A stretch of DNA of 64,000 nucleotides from Candidatus Hebobacterum abditum (GTDB lineage Bacteria; Armatimonadota; Hebobacteria; Hebobacterales; Hebobacteraceae). Each line of letters starts with the position of its first letter. Position 1 is the stretch's first letter. This document shows, piece after piece, positions 23,863-32,951 of this stretch. The stretch lies in the NCBI GenBank assembly GCA_029821875.1, contig JALGXW010000010.1, positions 67,859 through 131,858 of the forward strand, in the 5' to 3' direction. A program made the position numbers and the translations under genes. Below the pieces are notes generated by a model, which was not told the origin of the DNA, made no database searches, and saw nothing but the letters and a program-made list of their open reading frames with translations.

Positions 23863-25186
23863 CTATCTCCGCTCCTTGGTCCTCGGAAACACCCGAGTCC
23901 ATGATTACGTTCGGCGCTCCCTCCTTCGGCTTGTGCTTCGGAACAGTCATGCTGATTGCAGCTGATCCGGCGTCATCGTCCGCCACCCACACGCGCCCAC
24001 CATGCATCTCTATCAGAGCCCTGGCAACTGCCAGCCCCAACGCCCGCCCGCTGGAGGGCCGCTCCGTCAGGACAGCGGCAGAGGGCCCGAAGACGAGAGC
24101 CATGTCCTCCTCGGCGACATCGAGCCCTTGCGCTCGCACAGCGATCTGGACTTCGTCGCTCTCCTCGGCAGAGGGTCCGGCATGAACGGTGACGTCTGCA
24201 TCATCGTCGATGCCCGTCAAGGCGCCGTAGATGATCCGCGAGAGAGCCTGCTCCATCTCGCCTCGGTCCACTGACACCAAGGGGGTCGCCGTCTCCACGG
24301 ACACCGCCACTCGTTCGCGCTGGGCCGAATTGTCCAGCAACATGAGCGCCGAGTCGAGAACTTCGGCCACCTTATGTGCTTCCGGCTGTAGCTGCAGCCG
24401 GCCATCATCGATGCGGGTGATGTCCAGCATGTCCTCGATCATCCGAGCCAACTGCTGCGACTGCTCTCGGATGACCGTGAGGTACTCCTGCTGCCGACTC
24501 GGATCCAACTCCTTCTCGTGCTCGTGCAGCAACTGGCTGAAGCCAACGATCGCTGTGAGCGGAGTCCGGAACTCGTGCGACACCTGGGAGAGGAACTCGC
24601 TCTTGGCCTTGGTCGCGTTCTCATAGCGCCTCGTGAGTTGATCGAAGGCCTGACGCTCGCGCGAGAGCAGAGTGAAGAAGCCCGCCAGCAGTGCAGCCGA
24701 GGTCGAGAAGGCGAGCACGCGCGAGATCACAGTCGTGGTGACGGTGGCATCCGGTCGCTCAAGAATGCCGACCAGCAAGTAGCTGGCACCGGCGAGCACG
24801 CACGTTCCGGCCGCGTCGCGCAGGTTCAGGCGAACGCTCGCGTGCAGGATCGGCAGGTAGTAGAGGAGGTAGTACTCGCTCCTGACTCCAGACTGGGTGT
24901 AGATGAGGGCGGTGATGAGAATGACGTCCACGGCCAGCATTCCCAGGGTCGTGCGCCGGGGCTCCCAGCGCCCCCATGGGATGACGGTCGTGAGCAGAGC
25001 GTATACGGCCCCCGCGATCAGTACGCTGTCGAACGCGCTACTGCGCGACTCGTCCTGGAGTCGCGCCATAACAAAGACTGTGATAAGAATGAGACACCGC
25101 AGGGCCGCCGCGATTCTCTCTCGGGGAACGCGCGCGGGCCTCAGCATCGCCCGGATGTCGCTACGAGGGCGCATCGTTGGCTCCAC
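23780..25186 (-). CDS. Membrane histidine kinase with degenerate ATP-binding domain
   Basis: A 468-residue protein. Five to six hydrophobic segments span residues 24-175. A linker follows, then a canonical dimerisation box SHEFRTPLTAIVGF with H204. The ATP lid region is abnormal: the N-box Asn is absent (RIIYGALTG, near 317-325), the DxGxG loop reads VRAQGLDV (350-357), and the glycine lid is reduced to GRALGLAV. The final HGGRVWV strand and fold outline remain. The C-terminal 57 residues form an extra tail that overlaps the response-regulator gene. It may act as a phosphatase, a pseudokinase or a substrate of another kinase. Confidence 0.8.
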   Translation of the reverse strand: MEPTMRPRSDIRAMLRPARVPRERIAAALRCLILITVFVMARLQDESRSSAFDSVLIAGAVYALLTTVIPWGRWEPRRTTLGMLAVDVILITALIYTQSGVRSEYYLLYYLPILHASVRLNLRDAAGTCVLAGASYLLVGILERPDATVTTTVISRVLAFSTSAALLAGFFTLLSRERQAFDQLTRRYENATKAKSEFLSQVSHEFRTPLTAIVGFSQLLHEHEKELDPSRQQEYLTVIREQSQQLARMIEDMLDITRIDDGRLQLQPEAHKVAEVLDSALMLLDNSAQRERVAVSVETATPLVSVDRGEMEQALSRIIYGALTGIDDDADVTVHAGPSAEESDEVQIAVRAQGLDVAEEDMALVFGPSAAVLTERPSSGRALGLAVARALIEMHGGRVWVADDDAGSAAISMTVPKHKPKEGAPNVIMDSGVSEDQGAEIDVEAESDHRGRRPVRTEAGAGQPEPLG

Positions 25187-25299
25187 CTTAGTGCATGCGG
25201 GAATAGCCAGCGATCAAGTGACCGCCACACCAGGCCAGCTATTCCACATTTTGGAGCCCGATGTGAACAGATGCGGGGGCGGGCGACCCGACGCCGGGT

Positions 25300-27552
25300 C
25301 TACAGCGGCTTCTCGTAACCCAGCGTCAGACGAGAGTCTCGGCTCCGGCCGTCGCCGACGTTCTCGCCCCAGGCGTATCCGACTTTGAGTTCCACCTGGT
25401 GATCTTCCCCAACGCTCTTCGAGTAGAGGAGAGTCACACTCGTTCTCTCTCGAGCTTCGTCTCCCCACTGGCCGGATTCGTGTGAGATGTCGACCTCTAC
25501 CTGCTCACCACCGGCCAGGCGCCCCCATACTCCCAGGCCCGCGCGGTCCACTCTGTCGTCAGGAGCTGCGATACCCGCATCCACGCCGTAGCCGCACCGC
25601 GCAGTGAGACCTCGCGTAATGGGCGCTCCCAGTTCGACGGCGTAGCGTCGCAGAGAAAGCGGGCGCCCCTTGGCCTGGCCGCTAGCGGCCTCGGGGCCCT
25701 CCTCGAAGGCCGCCAGCAAGTGGTATCGCCCGCCGACTACGCGCCGGTGTGCGAATCCGAAGGTGTCCCGTCCATCGTCCTCCCCGCCGACCCGCCGGGC
25801 CGCCCACAGCCGATAGCCACCGAATGACATGTCCGGCTTGCCCCATACCGGCTCCTCTGGGATCAGGTACTCGGCGGCGTCGGAGAACTGGTGCACGGTC
25901 GCAATGCTCTTCGCCCACTCTGGGAGGTTGCCGGCCGGGATGTCGATGCCGCAGGTCACGACTGACCCTCGCCCGACACCCTCGCGCCAAGCGCTGTGCT
26001 CCAGGCTTGCTCGCGCCGAGTGCCACTCACCTGATAGGGACACCCGGCGACGGCTGAAGACATCGCCGGCCGCGTTCCTGCCGGTGGCGACGTTCGCGAC
26101 GAAGTCGGCATGACCCCCGAGATCCCCGGCCAGCTCGCAACTCGTCTCGGCCTCCTGTGCGACCTCAGCGTTGGAGCCAGATACCTTCCCACGATGGTTG
26201 AGCGAGAGCTTCAGGCCGGAGCCGAAGGAGCGACCTAGGCTCACCCCCCCTTCTCTCTCGAGCTTGCCGTCCGGGCCGTCCGCACGCGTCTCGCGGAGCT
26301 CGGCTTTCAGACTCGCCCGCGCCGCGCCGCGGCCGAAGCCACCATCAAAGCCGTACGTGCGCGATCGAACCGGCCCCTCACTCCCTCGCGTCAGACTCTG
26401 ACCCAGCTCTAGGCTGCCGCATCCAAGCTTCGCGGCAAGCCTGAGCCCGGCCTCGTCCGTATCGCCCCCGGCCGAGCTGAGTCGCTTGAGTGTGGCCGAT
26501 ACCTCGGTCCCCGGTGCAAGCTGCAAGGCCGCGCCGACGGCCTTTGTCATCTCTTCCCCTCCATCACCCTCGGCCTTCGACAGATAGTCCGCGGTCAGCC
26601 GCAGGCGACCAGTCGGTGCGAGGCTGAGGTGCGCCTCCGCTGTCCTCTCCTGCTGCCTCTCCGCGCCCTCGGCCGAGTCAACCGCGGCTAGGGCGAAGGC
26701 GAACTCGCCGGCTCCTGCGCCGCCCAGCGGGGTGTCGAACTCCAGTCTGCGCTCAGACCGTTCCTTATGCTGCTTGCCCAGCCATCGATCCCATTCTTCC
26801 CTGTGGGTGCTGAGCGCGGCCCGCAGTCGGCCTTTGGGGCCAATGCCCAGCGCAAGCGAGTGTTCTGCGTTCGTCGTGGTGAGGCCATACTGCTCGTCGA
26901 GACGATCGTTCGCGCGGGTCCTCTCTTGGCTGGTATTCAGCGACAGTCCGGGCGCAAGCCGCCATTCCCCGCTCAACTCCAGGCCCTTCTTCCCGACATG
27001 TTCTTCGAGCAGCTTGGCCTCCTCGGCGCCCCCGTCCAGCCCATCCGCCGATGGCGTGAAGCGCGGCCCGATGTCCAGCAGACTGCCCTTCACCGCGAGC
27101 AAGCCGTCCGAGTGTGCGAACCGATGGACTCTCGCCTGCCGCCGGCTCGGAGTCGGACTCCCCAGCACCATGTCCAGCAGCCGGTCATCTCGCCGCCGCC
27201 GTCCGAGCGTCAACACCGACTGTCCAGGCCAGGCCGACGACGGGTCAGGCGGCCGGAGGAGGGGCCCTCGCCCCTCAGCAGGAAGACCCAACACTGAGCC
27301 GCCCTCTCCAAGACTGGCTGGCTGGGAGGGGACGGCACCATCGGCAGAGCCGTCGGGCCAAGGGCAGCAGCGCACCGGCTCCCCGGCAGGCTGTGGCGAA
27401 TCGGCATGCGCGGCCTGTTCGCGATCTCCTCGGCCGTCATCGGGGCTCACGAAGCCGAAGACCGGTGTGGCCAGGGCGAACCACGCCAGCGCCGCAACGG
27501 CGGCCAGGCAGCGCCCAATCGTACGTTGTGAGAAAGGTGCGGATGCGGCCAT
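25300..27552 (-). CDS. Predicted outer-membrane beta-barrel protein, 750 aa
   Basis: The N terminus (residues 1-34) is a signal peptide ending near VFGFVS. Residues 40-150 are low-complexity Pro/Gly/Asp. From about residue 170 to the end there are some 25 or more alternating amphipathic strands of 9-13 residues separated by Gly/Asp/Glu-rich turns (patterns such as LRLTADYLSKAEG and VELKVGYAWGEN), ending in RLTLGYEKPL. This fits a large barrel, though the C-terminal Phe of BAM substrates is Leu here. I cannot name the family. It lies just downstream of the double-ZAS gene on the same strand. Confidence 0.6.
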   Translation of the reverse strand: MAASAPFSQRTIGRCLAAVAALAWFALATPVFGFVSPDDGRGDREQAAHADSPQPAGEPVRCCPWPDGSADGAVPSQPASLGEGGSVLGLPAEGRGPLLRPPDPSSAWPGQSVLTLGRRRRDDRLLDMVLGSPTPSRRQARVHRFAHSDGLLAVKGSLLDIGPRFTPSADGLDGGAEEAKLLEEHVGKKGLELSGEWRLAPGLSLNTSQERTRANDRLDEQYGLTTTNAEHSLALGIGPKGRLRAALSTHREEWDRWLGKQHKERSERRLEFDTPLGGAGAGEFAFALAAVDSAEGAERQQERTAEAHLSLAPTGRLRLTADYLSKAEGDGGEEMTKAVGAALQLAPGTEVSATLKRLSSAGGDTDEAGLRLAAKLGCGSLELGQSLTRGSEGPVRSRTYGFDGGFGRGAARASLKAELRETRADGPDGKLEREGGVSLGRSFGSGLKLSLNHRGKVSGSNAEVAQEAETSCELAGDLGGHADFVANVATGRNAAGDVFSRRRVSLSGEWHSARASLEHSAWREGVGRGSVVTCGIDIPAGNLPEWAKSIATVHQFSDAAEYLIPEEPVWGKPDMSFGGYRLWAARRVGGEDDGRDTFGFAHRRVVGGRYHLLAAFEEGPEAASGQAKGRPLSLRRYAVELGAPITRGLTARCGYGVDAGIAAPDDRVDRAGLGVWGRLAGGEQVEVDISHESGQWGDEARERTSVTLLYSKSVGEDHQVELKVGYAWGENVGDGRSRDSRLTLGYEKPL

Positions 27553-27615
27553 CGCCCCGCTTTCCCTCTCGTGCTCCCACACCCGGAGGCGGCGTAGGCC
27601 TCTGGCGGCAGAGGC

Positions 27616-28758
27616 CTACACAAGCGGCATGCCGATGAGAGTGGCGCCCTCGCGCGAAGGCCTCGAGGGAGGAGTTGGCTGCGGCGCTGCCTCTTCCTCC
27701 AACGATTCCGGCTCCGATCGGCGTAGAGCGTCCTCGCCCTCCATTGGCCCAGCCTCGTCGCGGGCAGCATCTGGCAGGCCCGCGGGGAGTAGCGCAAGTC
27801 TGGCCTCAGACAGGGCCTCGGAGTGCAGAGTGGCGTACGGCGCCGCCGCCAGTTCCATTGCGCGCTGGACCTCCGCGTCGTAGGTCGCGCTGCCCGCCAC
27901 CACGCGCAACGCCCTGAGGCCGCTGGGCATTGCCACCTCGGGAGCAGCCGTCTCCGCGGCGACGCGCGCCGGCGCAGGGCCTTTGCTCACGGGAGCGACG
28001 GTGTGGACCGGGGAGGCCGTCCGGGGAGCCACGGGCACGTCCTGCGGGGCACCGACCTCAACTGGGTCAACTGCCGCCGGGGATAGCGAGGGCTCGGCGA
28101 CAATCCCGGCTGAATCCTCACCTGCACGTGCCACCTCGAGACGCCCCGAAGCCGCGACCGGCGGCTCCTCAGCAGAGAGCGTCACCTCGGGCTGCAGCAC
28201 GGGCCGGTTCAATGGTCGCACAACGGCTATGCCGATGACGACCAGCACGGCGCAAGCGGCAGCAAGAGCCGGCTTCCACTTGAGGGCGAACGGGGCCGGG
28301 CCCACGATGCGCCGTTGCGCTTCGAGAACGCTCTCGCTCACGCGAGCGGGCGACTCGATAGCGGGCAGCTCCCTGAGCGCCTGGGTGGTGGCCGTTAAGG
28401 CTGCGATCTCCGCGCGGCACGTGCTGCACGAGCCGAGATGATGCTTGAGCATCAAGGCAGCACCGGGAGAGAGACAACCATCGATGTGCTCCTGCAGGAG
28501 TGGTGCGGCTTCCCCGCAGGAGATCGGCCGCCGTGCCTCCATCAAGAAGGCGGCCTCCGCGCGCGCTCGAAGGCTCGCCGGCGCGGCCACCGCCGGGAGG
28601 CGGCCCACCAACTCGGCCGCATCGCGTGTGCGCTGAACGGCGAGCGCACACCGCTGACAGAGCCCCAGATGGGCCTCTGCGGCAGGCCGCCGCGTCGGAT
28701 CGGCCTCGCCTTCGGCGCACTCGGTGATTTGGGCCTCGGACAGGTGTCTCGTGCGCAT
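27616..28758 (-). CDS. Double zinc-finger (ZAS) anti-sigma-like membrane protein
   Basis: A 380-residue protein with two putative ZAS/zf-HC2 motifs in tandem: HLGLCQRC near residues 30-37 and HHLGSCSTC near 105-113, the second preceded by SCGEAAPLLQEHIDGCLS. One membrane segment spans about residues 163-182 (ALAAACAVLVVIGIAVV). A long Pro/Ala/Val/Glu-rich, presumably periplasmic region follows, with a more structured stretch near 285-340. No sigma gene is adjacent, unlike the pair at 52875. It probably binds an ECF sigma encoded elsewhere. The barrel gene 63 nt downstream may be co-transcribed. Confidence 0.7.
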   Translation of the reverse strand: MRTRHLSEAQITECAEGEADPTRRPAAEAHLGLCQRCALAVQRTRDAAELVGRLPAVAAPASLRARAEAAFLMEARRPISCGEAAPLLQEHIDGCLSPGAALMLKHHLGSCSTCRAEIAALTATTQALRELPAIESPARVSESVLEAQRRIVGPAPFALKWKPALAAACAVLVVIGIAVVRPLNRPVLQPEVTLSAEEPPVAASGRLEVARAGEDSAGIVAEPSLSPAAVDPVEVGAPQDVPVAPRTASPVHTVAPVSKGPAPARVAAETAAPEVAMPSGLRALRVVAGSATYDAEVQRAMELAAAPYATLHSEALSEARLALLPAGLPDAARDEAGPMEGEDALRRSEPESLEEEAAPQPTPPSRPSREGATLIGMPLV

Positions 28759-28866
28759 GCTCGCGCGACCTCTAGATGATTATTCCACTCTAGTGGTTTC
28801 GACACGCAGGCAGGCAGCAAGTCGCGGCGTGGCCCGCCGCTGTGGCCGTCCTCGGACAAGCTCCCG

Positions 28867-29328
28867 CTAGGGATCCTCGAAGTCGGGGGCAGCGCTGTCG
28901 TCAGCGGGAGAGGACTCAGGGGACTCCTCGGCTTCCTTCGCAGCCGCCATCACGGAGTCAGTTGCGTAGAGTGGCGCGCCCATGCGGAGGGCAATCGCCA
29001 CGGCATCGCTGGGCCGGGAGTCGACTGTGACGACTTCGCCATTGAGCGCTATGTGGAGCTTGGCGAAGTAGGTCTTGTTCCAGAGATCGTCGATCACGAC
29101 CTTCGAGAGGGTGCCGCCGAGGCGGCTGATGAACTCCCGGACAAGATCGTGAGTGGCGCTCAGTCGGGGCACTGCCTCCTCAGGACGAAGCACACTTCGG
29201 ATGGCCATCGCCTCACAAAGGCCGATCGCCATTGGGAGCATCTCGCGCCTATCGCTCAGGAGAACGAGGAGGTACAGCGAGAAGGAGTGAGGTTCCACCC
29301 GCCACACCCTCACCCTTACTTCGGCCAT
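28867..29328 (-). CDS. Bifunctional nuclease family (DUF151) protein
   Basis: A 153-residue DUF151/BFN protein. The family core is complete: LPMAIGLCEAMAIRSVL, HDLVREFISRLGG, VVIDDLWNKTYFAKLHI and SRPSDAVAIALRMGAPLYA. Plant and bacterial members have been reported to cut RNA and DNA, but the role in most bacteria is unclear. The acidic, Ser-rich tail (last 25 residues) is extra. The start at 29328 shares one base with the stop of the upstream TPR gene (TGATG overlap), so translation is coupled. Confidence 0.9.
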   Translation of the reverse strand: MAEVRVRVWRVEPHSFSLYLLVLLSDRREMLPMAIGLCEAMAIRSVLRPEEAVPRLSATHDLVREFISRLGGTLSKVVIDDLWNKTYFAKLHIALNGEVVTVDSRPSDAVAIALRMGAPLYATDSVMAAAKEAEESPESSPADDSAAPDFEDP

Positions 29329-30398
29329 TACCTCACTCCACGATAGGGGGGCGCGTTCGGCTCGGGAGCCAGCTCGGGGTGCCACCAGATCTGGGCAAAG
29401 GCCTCCTCGGGGCCCCGCACTCCGGGGGCATGGAGAACATCGGCGGCCCGCGCCGGCCCGGCCTCAGCGACGAGCCCGAGCTGGGGCGGCTGCCCATCTT
29501 GACGAACAGCGCACCGCACCCGTACCTGCGAGATGCGCCCGTCCCACTCGGCCGCCACGGCGGCAAGCGGCGCGGCCACACGCAGTATTGTGTTCCGAGT
29601 GTTCTCGGCCGACCAAAGACGTGGCATCGACAGCTCTATCGTAGCGACGCCATCCAGGGGGTCAATCTTCACCTCACGGACCTCGCAGTTCGGGTCTACT
29701 ATTCGGGCCTGCTCTCGGAGCCCCTCCAACAGGGCGACCTCGACTGAAAGGGCTTCGGCGCCGAAGCGGGGCACCATCGCGGAGACGCCCGCTGCGGGAC
29801 CGACCGGCCTGGGCGCCAAGCTGCCGCCCGGGGGCGGCGCGAATGCTCCCGAGGATGGCTCGGCAGCGGCCGGTTCAGGGGCTACCATGCCCCCTCGCCC
29901 CAACACGAGGACCGCGATCGTGACGAGCACAATGACCGCAACCATGGCGACGAGCATGATAGAAACGTCTGCACGCAGCCTGTTGAGCATCGACCGACCA
30001 TCTCGCTTGTAGACGCGATCGATGACGGCCTCCAGCTTCTTCCGATCGGCCATGCTGTCGGGGGCCAGGTCGAGCGTCATCTTGTACCATTCAATCGCGT
30101 CGCGGTAGTTGCCCCGATCTCGAGCTATGTCACCCATGACGGAATGGGCTGTAGCGTTCCGGGGATGCTGGCGGAGAACCTCGCCGCACTGCGCTTCGGC
30201 CAGCTCGTACTGGCGGCGCAGCCTCAGCACATTCGCCGTCACCAGCATGAGGTATACTTCGTCGCCTGCGGACGGGTGCTCATCGGCGTCCAAGGTCGCG
30301 GCGCGACGACACGCGGGGCAGTGAACGGCCTCCGGAAACAGCGGATGGCCGCAGTGCCGACACTGCTGTCTGGCCTCTCCCGACAGAATAGACATCAT
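29328..30398 (-). CDS. Zinc-ribbon/TPR single-pass membrane protein
   Basis: About 356 residues. A zinc ribbon (CRHC at 13-16, CPAC at 27-30) is followed by two TPR units (residues 55-125), one membrane segment (about 143-167, IMLVAMVAVIVLVTIAVLV), a Pro/Ala linker and a 150-residue C-terminal domain without recognisable motifs. The start at the MM pair is preferred because the zinc ribbon follows at once, although the ribosome site is poor; the frame is open to 30488. It is coupled to the DUF151 gene by a 1-nt overlap. Confidence 0.65.
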   Translation of the reverse strand: MMSILSGEARQQCRHCGHPLFPEAVHCPACRRAATLDADEHPSAGDEVYLMLVTANVLRLRRQYELAEAQCGEVLRQHPRNATAHSVMGDIARDRGNYRDAIEWYKMTLDLAPDSMADRKKLEAVIDRVYKRDGRSMLNRLRADVSIMLVAMVAVIVLVTIAVLVLGRGGMVAPEPAAAEPSSGAFAPPPGGSLAPRPVGPAAGVSAMVPRFGAEALSVEVALLEGLREQARIVDPNCEVREVKIDPLDGVATIELSMPRLWSAENTRNTILRVAAPLAAVAAEWDGRISQVRVRCAVRQDGQPPQLGLVAEAGPARAADVLHAPGVRGPEEAFAQIWWHPELAPEPNAPPYRGVR

Positions 30399-30551
30399 GG
30401 CGAAATGGGCGCGCTTCTCCAAGTGTTCTTCTACCCACTGCCTCGGGCGAGATAAACACTGGGGACGCGAAAGCGTGACCTCGCCCACGAGTCGGGTCCC
30501 CCAGACCCCCGCCGCTCAGCCTCGGCGCCGGTGATCGGGCGGCGTTATACC

Positions 30552-31058
30552 CTACTCCCAGCGATCCCGCCGTACTATCTCGCCCAAGGACCGCCTGGGC
30601 CGCGCTTCTGGCGCTTCCTCAGGATATCCCAGCGGAGTCAGGGCAACCACGCGCACGTCGTCTGGAACGCCCAGGGCCCCCTTTGCTGTCTTTTCGTCGA
30701 ACCAGCCTATCCAGCATGTGGCGAGGCCCTCGTCAGCGGCTGCGAGGACGAGATGCTCCAATGCGATACCGATATCGAGGAGGTAGTACTGCTGGTCTCC
30801 CTTGACTCCGCTCTTCTCGGGGTCGGCACACGCAGCGATGATGGTCGGAGCCTGCTCGATCCACTCGTTGCCCGCCTCGGCCAATCGCCGCTTCACCTTT
30901 GGATCAGTGACGACGATGAACGTCCAGCACTGCCCATTGGCCCAGGAGGGGGCCAGACGTGCAGCCTCGAGCACGTGGTCGATCTTGGCCTGGGGAACCG
31001 GATCCGGCCGGTACCTGCGCACGCTCCGACGCTGCCGGACGACTTCCATGAACTCCAC
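30552..31058 (-). CDS. Nitroreductase-family flavoprotein
   Basis: A 168-residue FMN-binding nitroreductase. [13 protein letters not shown] at residues 10-22 holds the FMN phosphate-binding Arg residues. [15 protein letters not shown] and [17 protein letters not shown] form the rest of the flavin site. The short length fits the minimal class found in anaerobes and metabolically versatile bacteria. A perfect-hexamer promoter lies 34 nt upstream, and a strong GGAGGTGA plus a second GGTGGAG precede the ATG, so it is probably well expressed and monocistronic. Confidence 0.92.
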   Translation of the reverse strand: MEFMEVVRQRRSVRRYRPDPVPQAKIDHVLEAARLAPSWANGQCWTFIVVTDPKVKRRLAEAGNEWIEQAPTIIAACADPEKSGVKGDQQYYLLDIGIALEHLVLAAADEGLATCWIGWFDEKTAKGALGVPDDVRVVALTPLGYPEEAPEARPRRSLGEIVRRDRWE

Positions 31059-31091
31059 CCTGAATCACCTCCATCCGGACCCACAACTGCG

Positions 31092-31119
31092 ATTATAGGG
31101 CGACTGGCGGGCCTGTCAA
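31092..31119 (-). promoter_or_regulatory. Consensus promoter of the nitroreductase gene
   Basis: Minus strand TTGACA (31119-31114), 16 nt spacer, TATAAT (31097-31092). Both hexamers are perfect; the spacer is one base shorter than optimum. The rest of the 31059-31322 divergent gap shows no gene. Confidence 0.85.
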
Positions 31120-31322
31120 GCGCATATTCACCAGACCTGTGTGGCCCCGGGGGCGCTCCGCCTTGTGCGTCTTGCCGCGGCCGTGCGGCGGGCCCCAAGA
31201 CGCGTTCCGCAGTATGCGACGGGGCACGCGCTACAGGACCGGCGGGCGCACCGTCGAACCTGTCTGTCGGCAGCTTGGCCGCTTACACCGGCGCCAATGA
31301 ATGCTCTGGAGCTACCGGATCC

Positions 31323-32279
31323 ATGCCGAGTCCGTCCGAGGTCGCCGAGCGTCTGACAGGCAGTGTCGAGCAGGTCATCGTGGGAAAGACGGAGGCCGTT
31401 CGCCTGGCCGTCGTCGGCCTGCTGGCCGAGGGACACCTCTTGGTGGAGGACGTGCCCGGGGTGGCCAAGACGATGCTCGCCCGCTGCCTGGCGCTGTCCA
31501 TAGGCGCTACGTTCCGTCGAATCCAGTGCACGCCCGATCTGCTCCCAACGGACATCACGGGGCTGTCGGTGTTCAACCAGAAGACCGGGCAGTTCGAGTT
31601 CAGTCCGGGGCCGGTGATGTCGAACATCGTTCTCGCCGACGAGATCAACCGCGCGCCGCCCCGCACCCAATCAGCGCTTCTCGAGGCGATGGCAGAGCGG
31701 CAAGTCACGGTCGACGGCGTGACGCGCAAGCTCGCGGCCCCGTTCTGCGTCATGGCTACGCAGAACCCGATCGAATACGAGGGCACCTTCCCTCTGCCGG
31801 AGGCGCAGGTGGACCGTTTTCTCCTTCGGATGACGATCGGTTACCCGTCGGCCGAGGCGGAGAGCGAGATCCTGTTGCGCACCCAACTCAGACATCCGGT
31901 GGAGCAGGTCCGACAGGTGCTGACAACAGAGGAGCTGCTCGACGCTCAGGAGAAGGTCAGGCAGGTCTTCGTCCACCAGAAGGTGAGAGATTACATCGTG
32001 AGGCTCGTCCAGGCCACCCGGAGCCACCCCGACGTAGCGCTCGGCGCGAGCCCTCGCGGGTCCATCGCTGTGCTGCGCTGCGCGCAGGCTCAGGCTGCCA
32101 CAGACGGATTGAGCTTCGTGCTCCCCGATCACGCGAAGGCAATGGCGCGGCCTGCTCTCGCCCATCGGCTGATTCTGACACCTGAAGCCCGGCTTTCGGG
32201 CCGCGCAGCGATCACGATCGTGGGTCAGGTGGCGTCCCAGGTCGAGGCACCCGTCGGCGAGGAGTTCGAAGAGGCGTAG
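31323..32279 (+). CDS. MoxR-family AAA+ ATPase
   Basis: A 318-residue MoxR ATPase. Walker A is [10 protein letters not shown] near residues 40-49 and Walker B is [13 protein letters not shown] near 103-115. Sensor 1 (VMATQNP) and the sensor-2 region ([11 protein letters not shown]) are intact. MoxR proteins remodel or activate partner proteins, often VWA-domain or DUF58 proteins, which usually follow directly but are absent here. The ATG at 31323 is chosen because family similarity begins there; the frame continues upstream without domain content. It is convergent with the decayed EamA gene. Confidence 0.9.
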   Translation: MPSPSEVAERLTGSVEQVIVGKTEAVRLAVVGLLAEGHLLVEDVPGVAKTMLARCLALSIGATFRRIQCTPDLLPTDITGLSVFNQKTGQFEFSPGPVMSNIVLADEINRAPPRTQSALLEAMAERQVTVDGVTRKLAAPFCVMATQNPIEYEGTFPLPEAQVDRFLLRMTIGYPSAEAESEILLRTQLRHPVEQVRQVLTTEELLDAQEKVRQVFVHQKVRDYIVRLVQATRSHPDVALGASPRGSIAVLRCAQAQAATDGLSFVLPDHAKAMARPALAHRLILTPEARLSGRAAITIVGQVASQVEAPVGEEFEEA

Positions 32280-32282
32280 TCT

Positions 32283-32704
32283 CTACGCCCGGCCGTAGGC
32301 GCGCTGGTGCTGCACGATGAGAACGGCCCCCGTGACCACGAAGGCCGCGCCGGCCAGCAGATACGGCGTGATCCGTTCTCCCACCAGCAGATGGGCCTCT
32401 GTCATCGTGAAGAGAGGCAGCGTCGACGACACCAGTCCCACCGTCGCGGCCGCCAGCCGCTGCATGCCCTTGGCCAACAGCACGTAGGCCAGCCCCGTGC
32501 CTCCCAATCCGAGGAAAGCCAGCGCCCCGAGGGCCTGCCATCTCACGGCGCCGCTGGCGGGCGGCTCGACAAGCATGCCGCCTGCGGCCGCCCCGGTGTC
32601 CCGAGGAAGACGGGGAAGAAGCTGAAGCTCTGGTAGGCAACCTTAACGGCGAGCGGAATCAGGCTCCACAGCCAAACCGTGCAGAGCACATACAGGACCG
32701 CCAT
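32283..32704 (-). pseudogene. Decayed EamA/DMT-family permease
   Basis: The gene starts normally at 32704 with a first membrane helix typical of EamA transporters (VLYVLCTVWLWSLIPLAVKV). About 30 residues later that frame loses homology and stops. In a different frame, from about 32590 down to 32283, comes the last third of an EamA transporter (WQALGALAFLGLGGTGLAYVLLA, LVGERITPYLLAGAAFVVTGAVLI). The middle, some 170 residues, is missing. An internal deletion plus frame change explains this. The start codon directly follows the stop of the 60-residue gene, showing the old operon. Confidence 0.75.
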
Positions 32705-32887
32705 CTACCGGACCGGCTCTACCATGGCGGCCTGTGTCTCCGGAGGTGGTTCGCGCTGCTCCATCGCACGGCCGTAGGCGCCGCTGACGAACCTCACAGC
32801 CCAGACCACGATGTACAGGACAATCAAAGCGAGCGCAGCGTACCCGACACGCCGCACCCATCGCTCGGCCTTCTCCGAAGGGAGCAT
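32705..32887 (-). CDS. Small single-pass membrane protein, 60 aa
   Basis: A 60-residue protein. It has a charged start (MLPSEKAERWVRR), one hydrophobic helix at about residues 14-31 (GYAALALIVLYIVVWAVRF) and a Glu/Pro-rich tail. AGGAG lies 6 nt before the ATG. I do not recognise the family. It sits between the NHL lipoprotein gene and the decayed EamA permease, whose ATG follows its stop without a gap. Confidence 0.5.
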   Translation of the reverse strand: MLPSEKAERWVRRVGYAALALIVLYIVVWAVRFVSGAYGRAMEQREPPPETQAAMVEPVR

Positions 32888-32951
32888 GCCGCTCTCCTCA
32901 CGACTTCTCAGCCCCGGCGCGCCCCGCCACCGCGCGGCGGAGAATGCCGAT

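Noticed and set aside
26732-27883. A 383-codon plus-strand frame opposite the beta-barrel gene.
   Set aside because: Serine/proline-rich without any domain; the opposite strand has a signal peptide and strand pattern.
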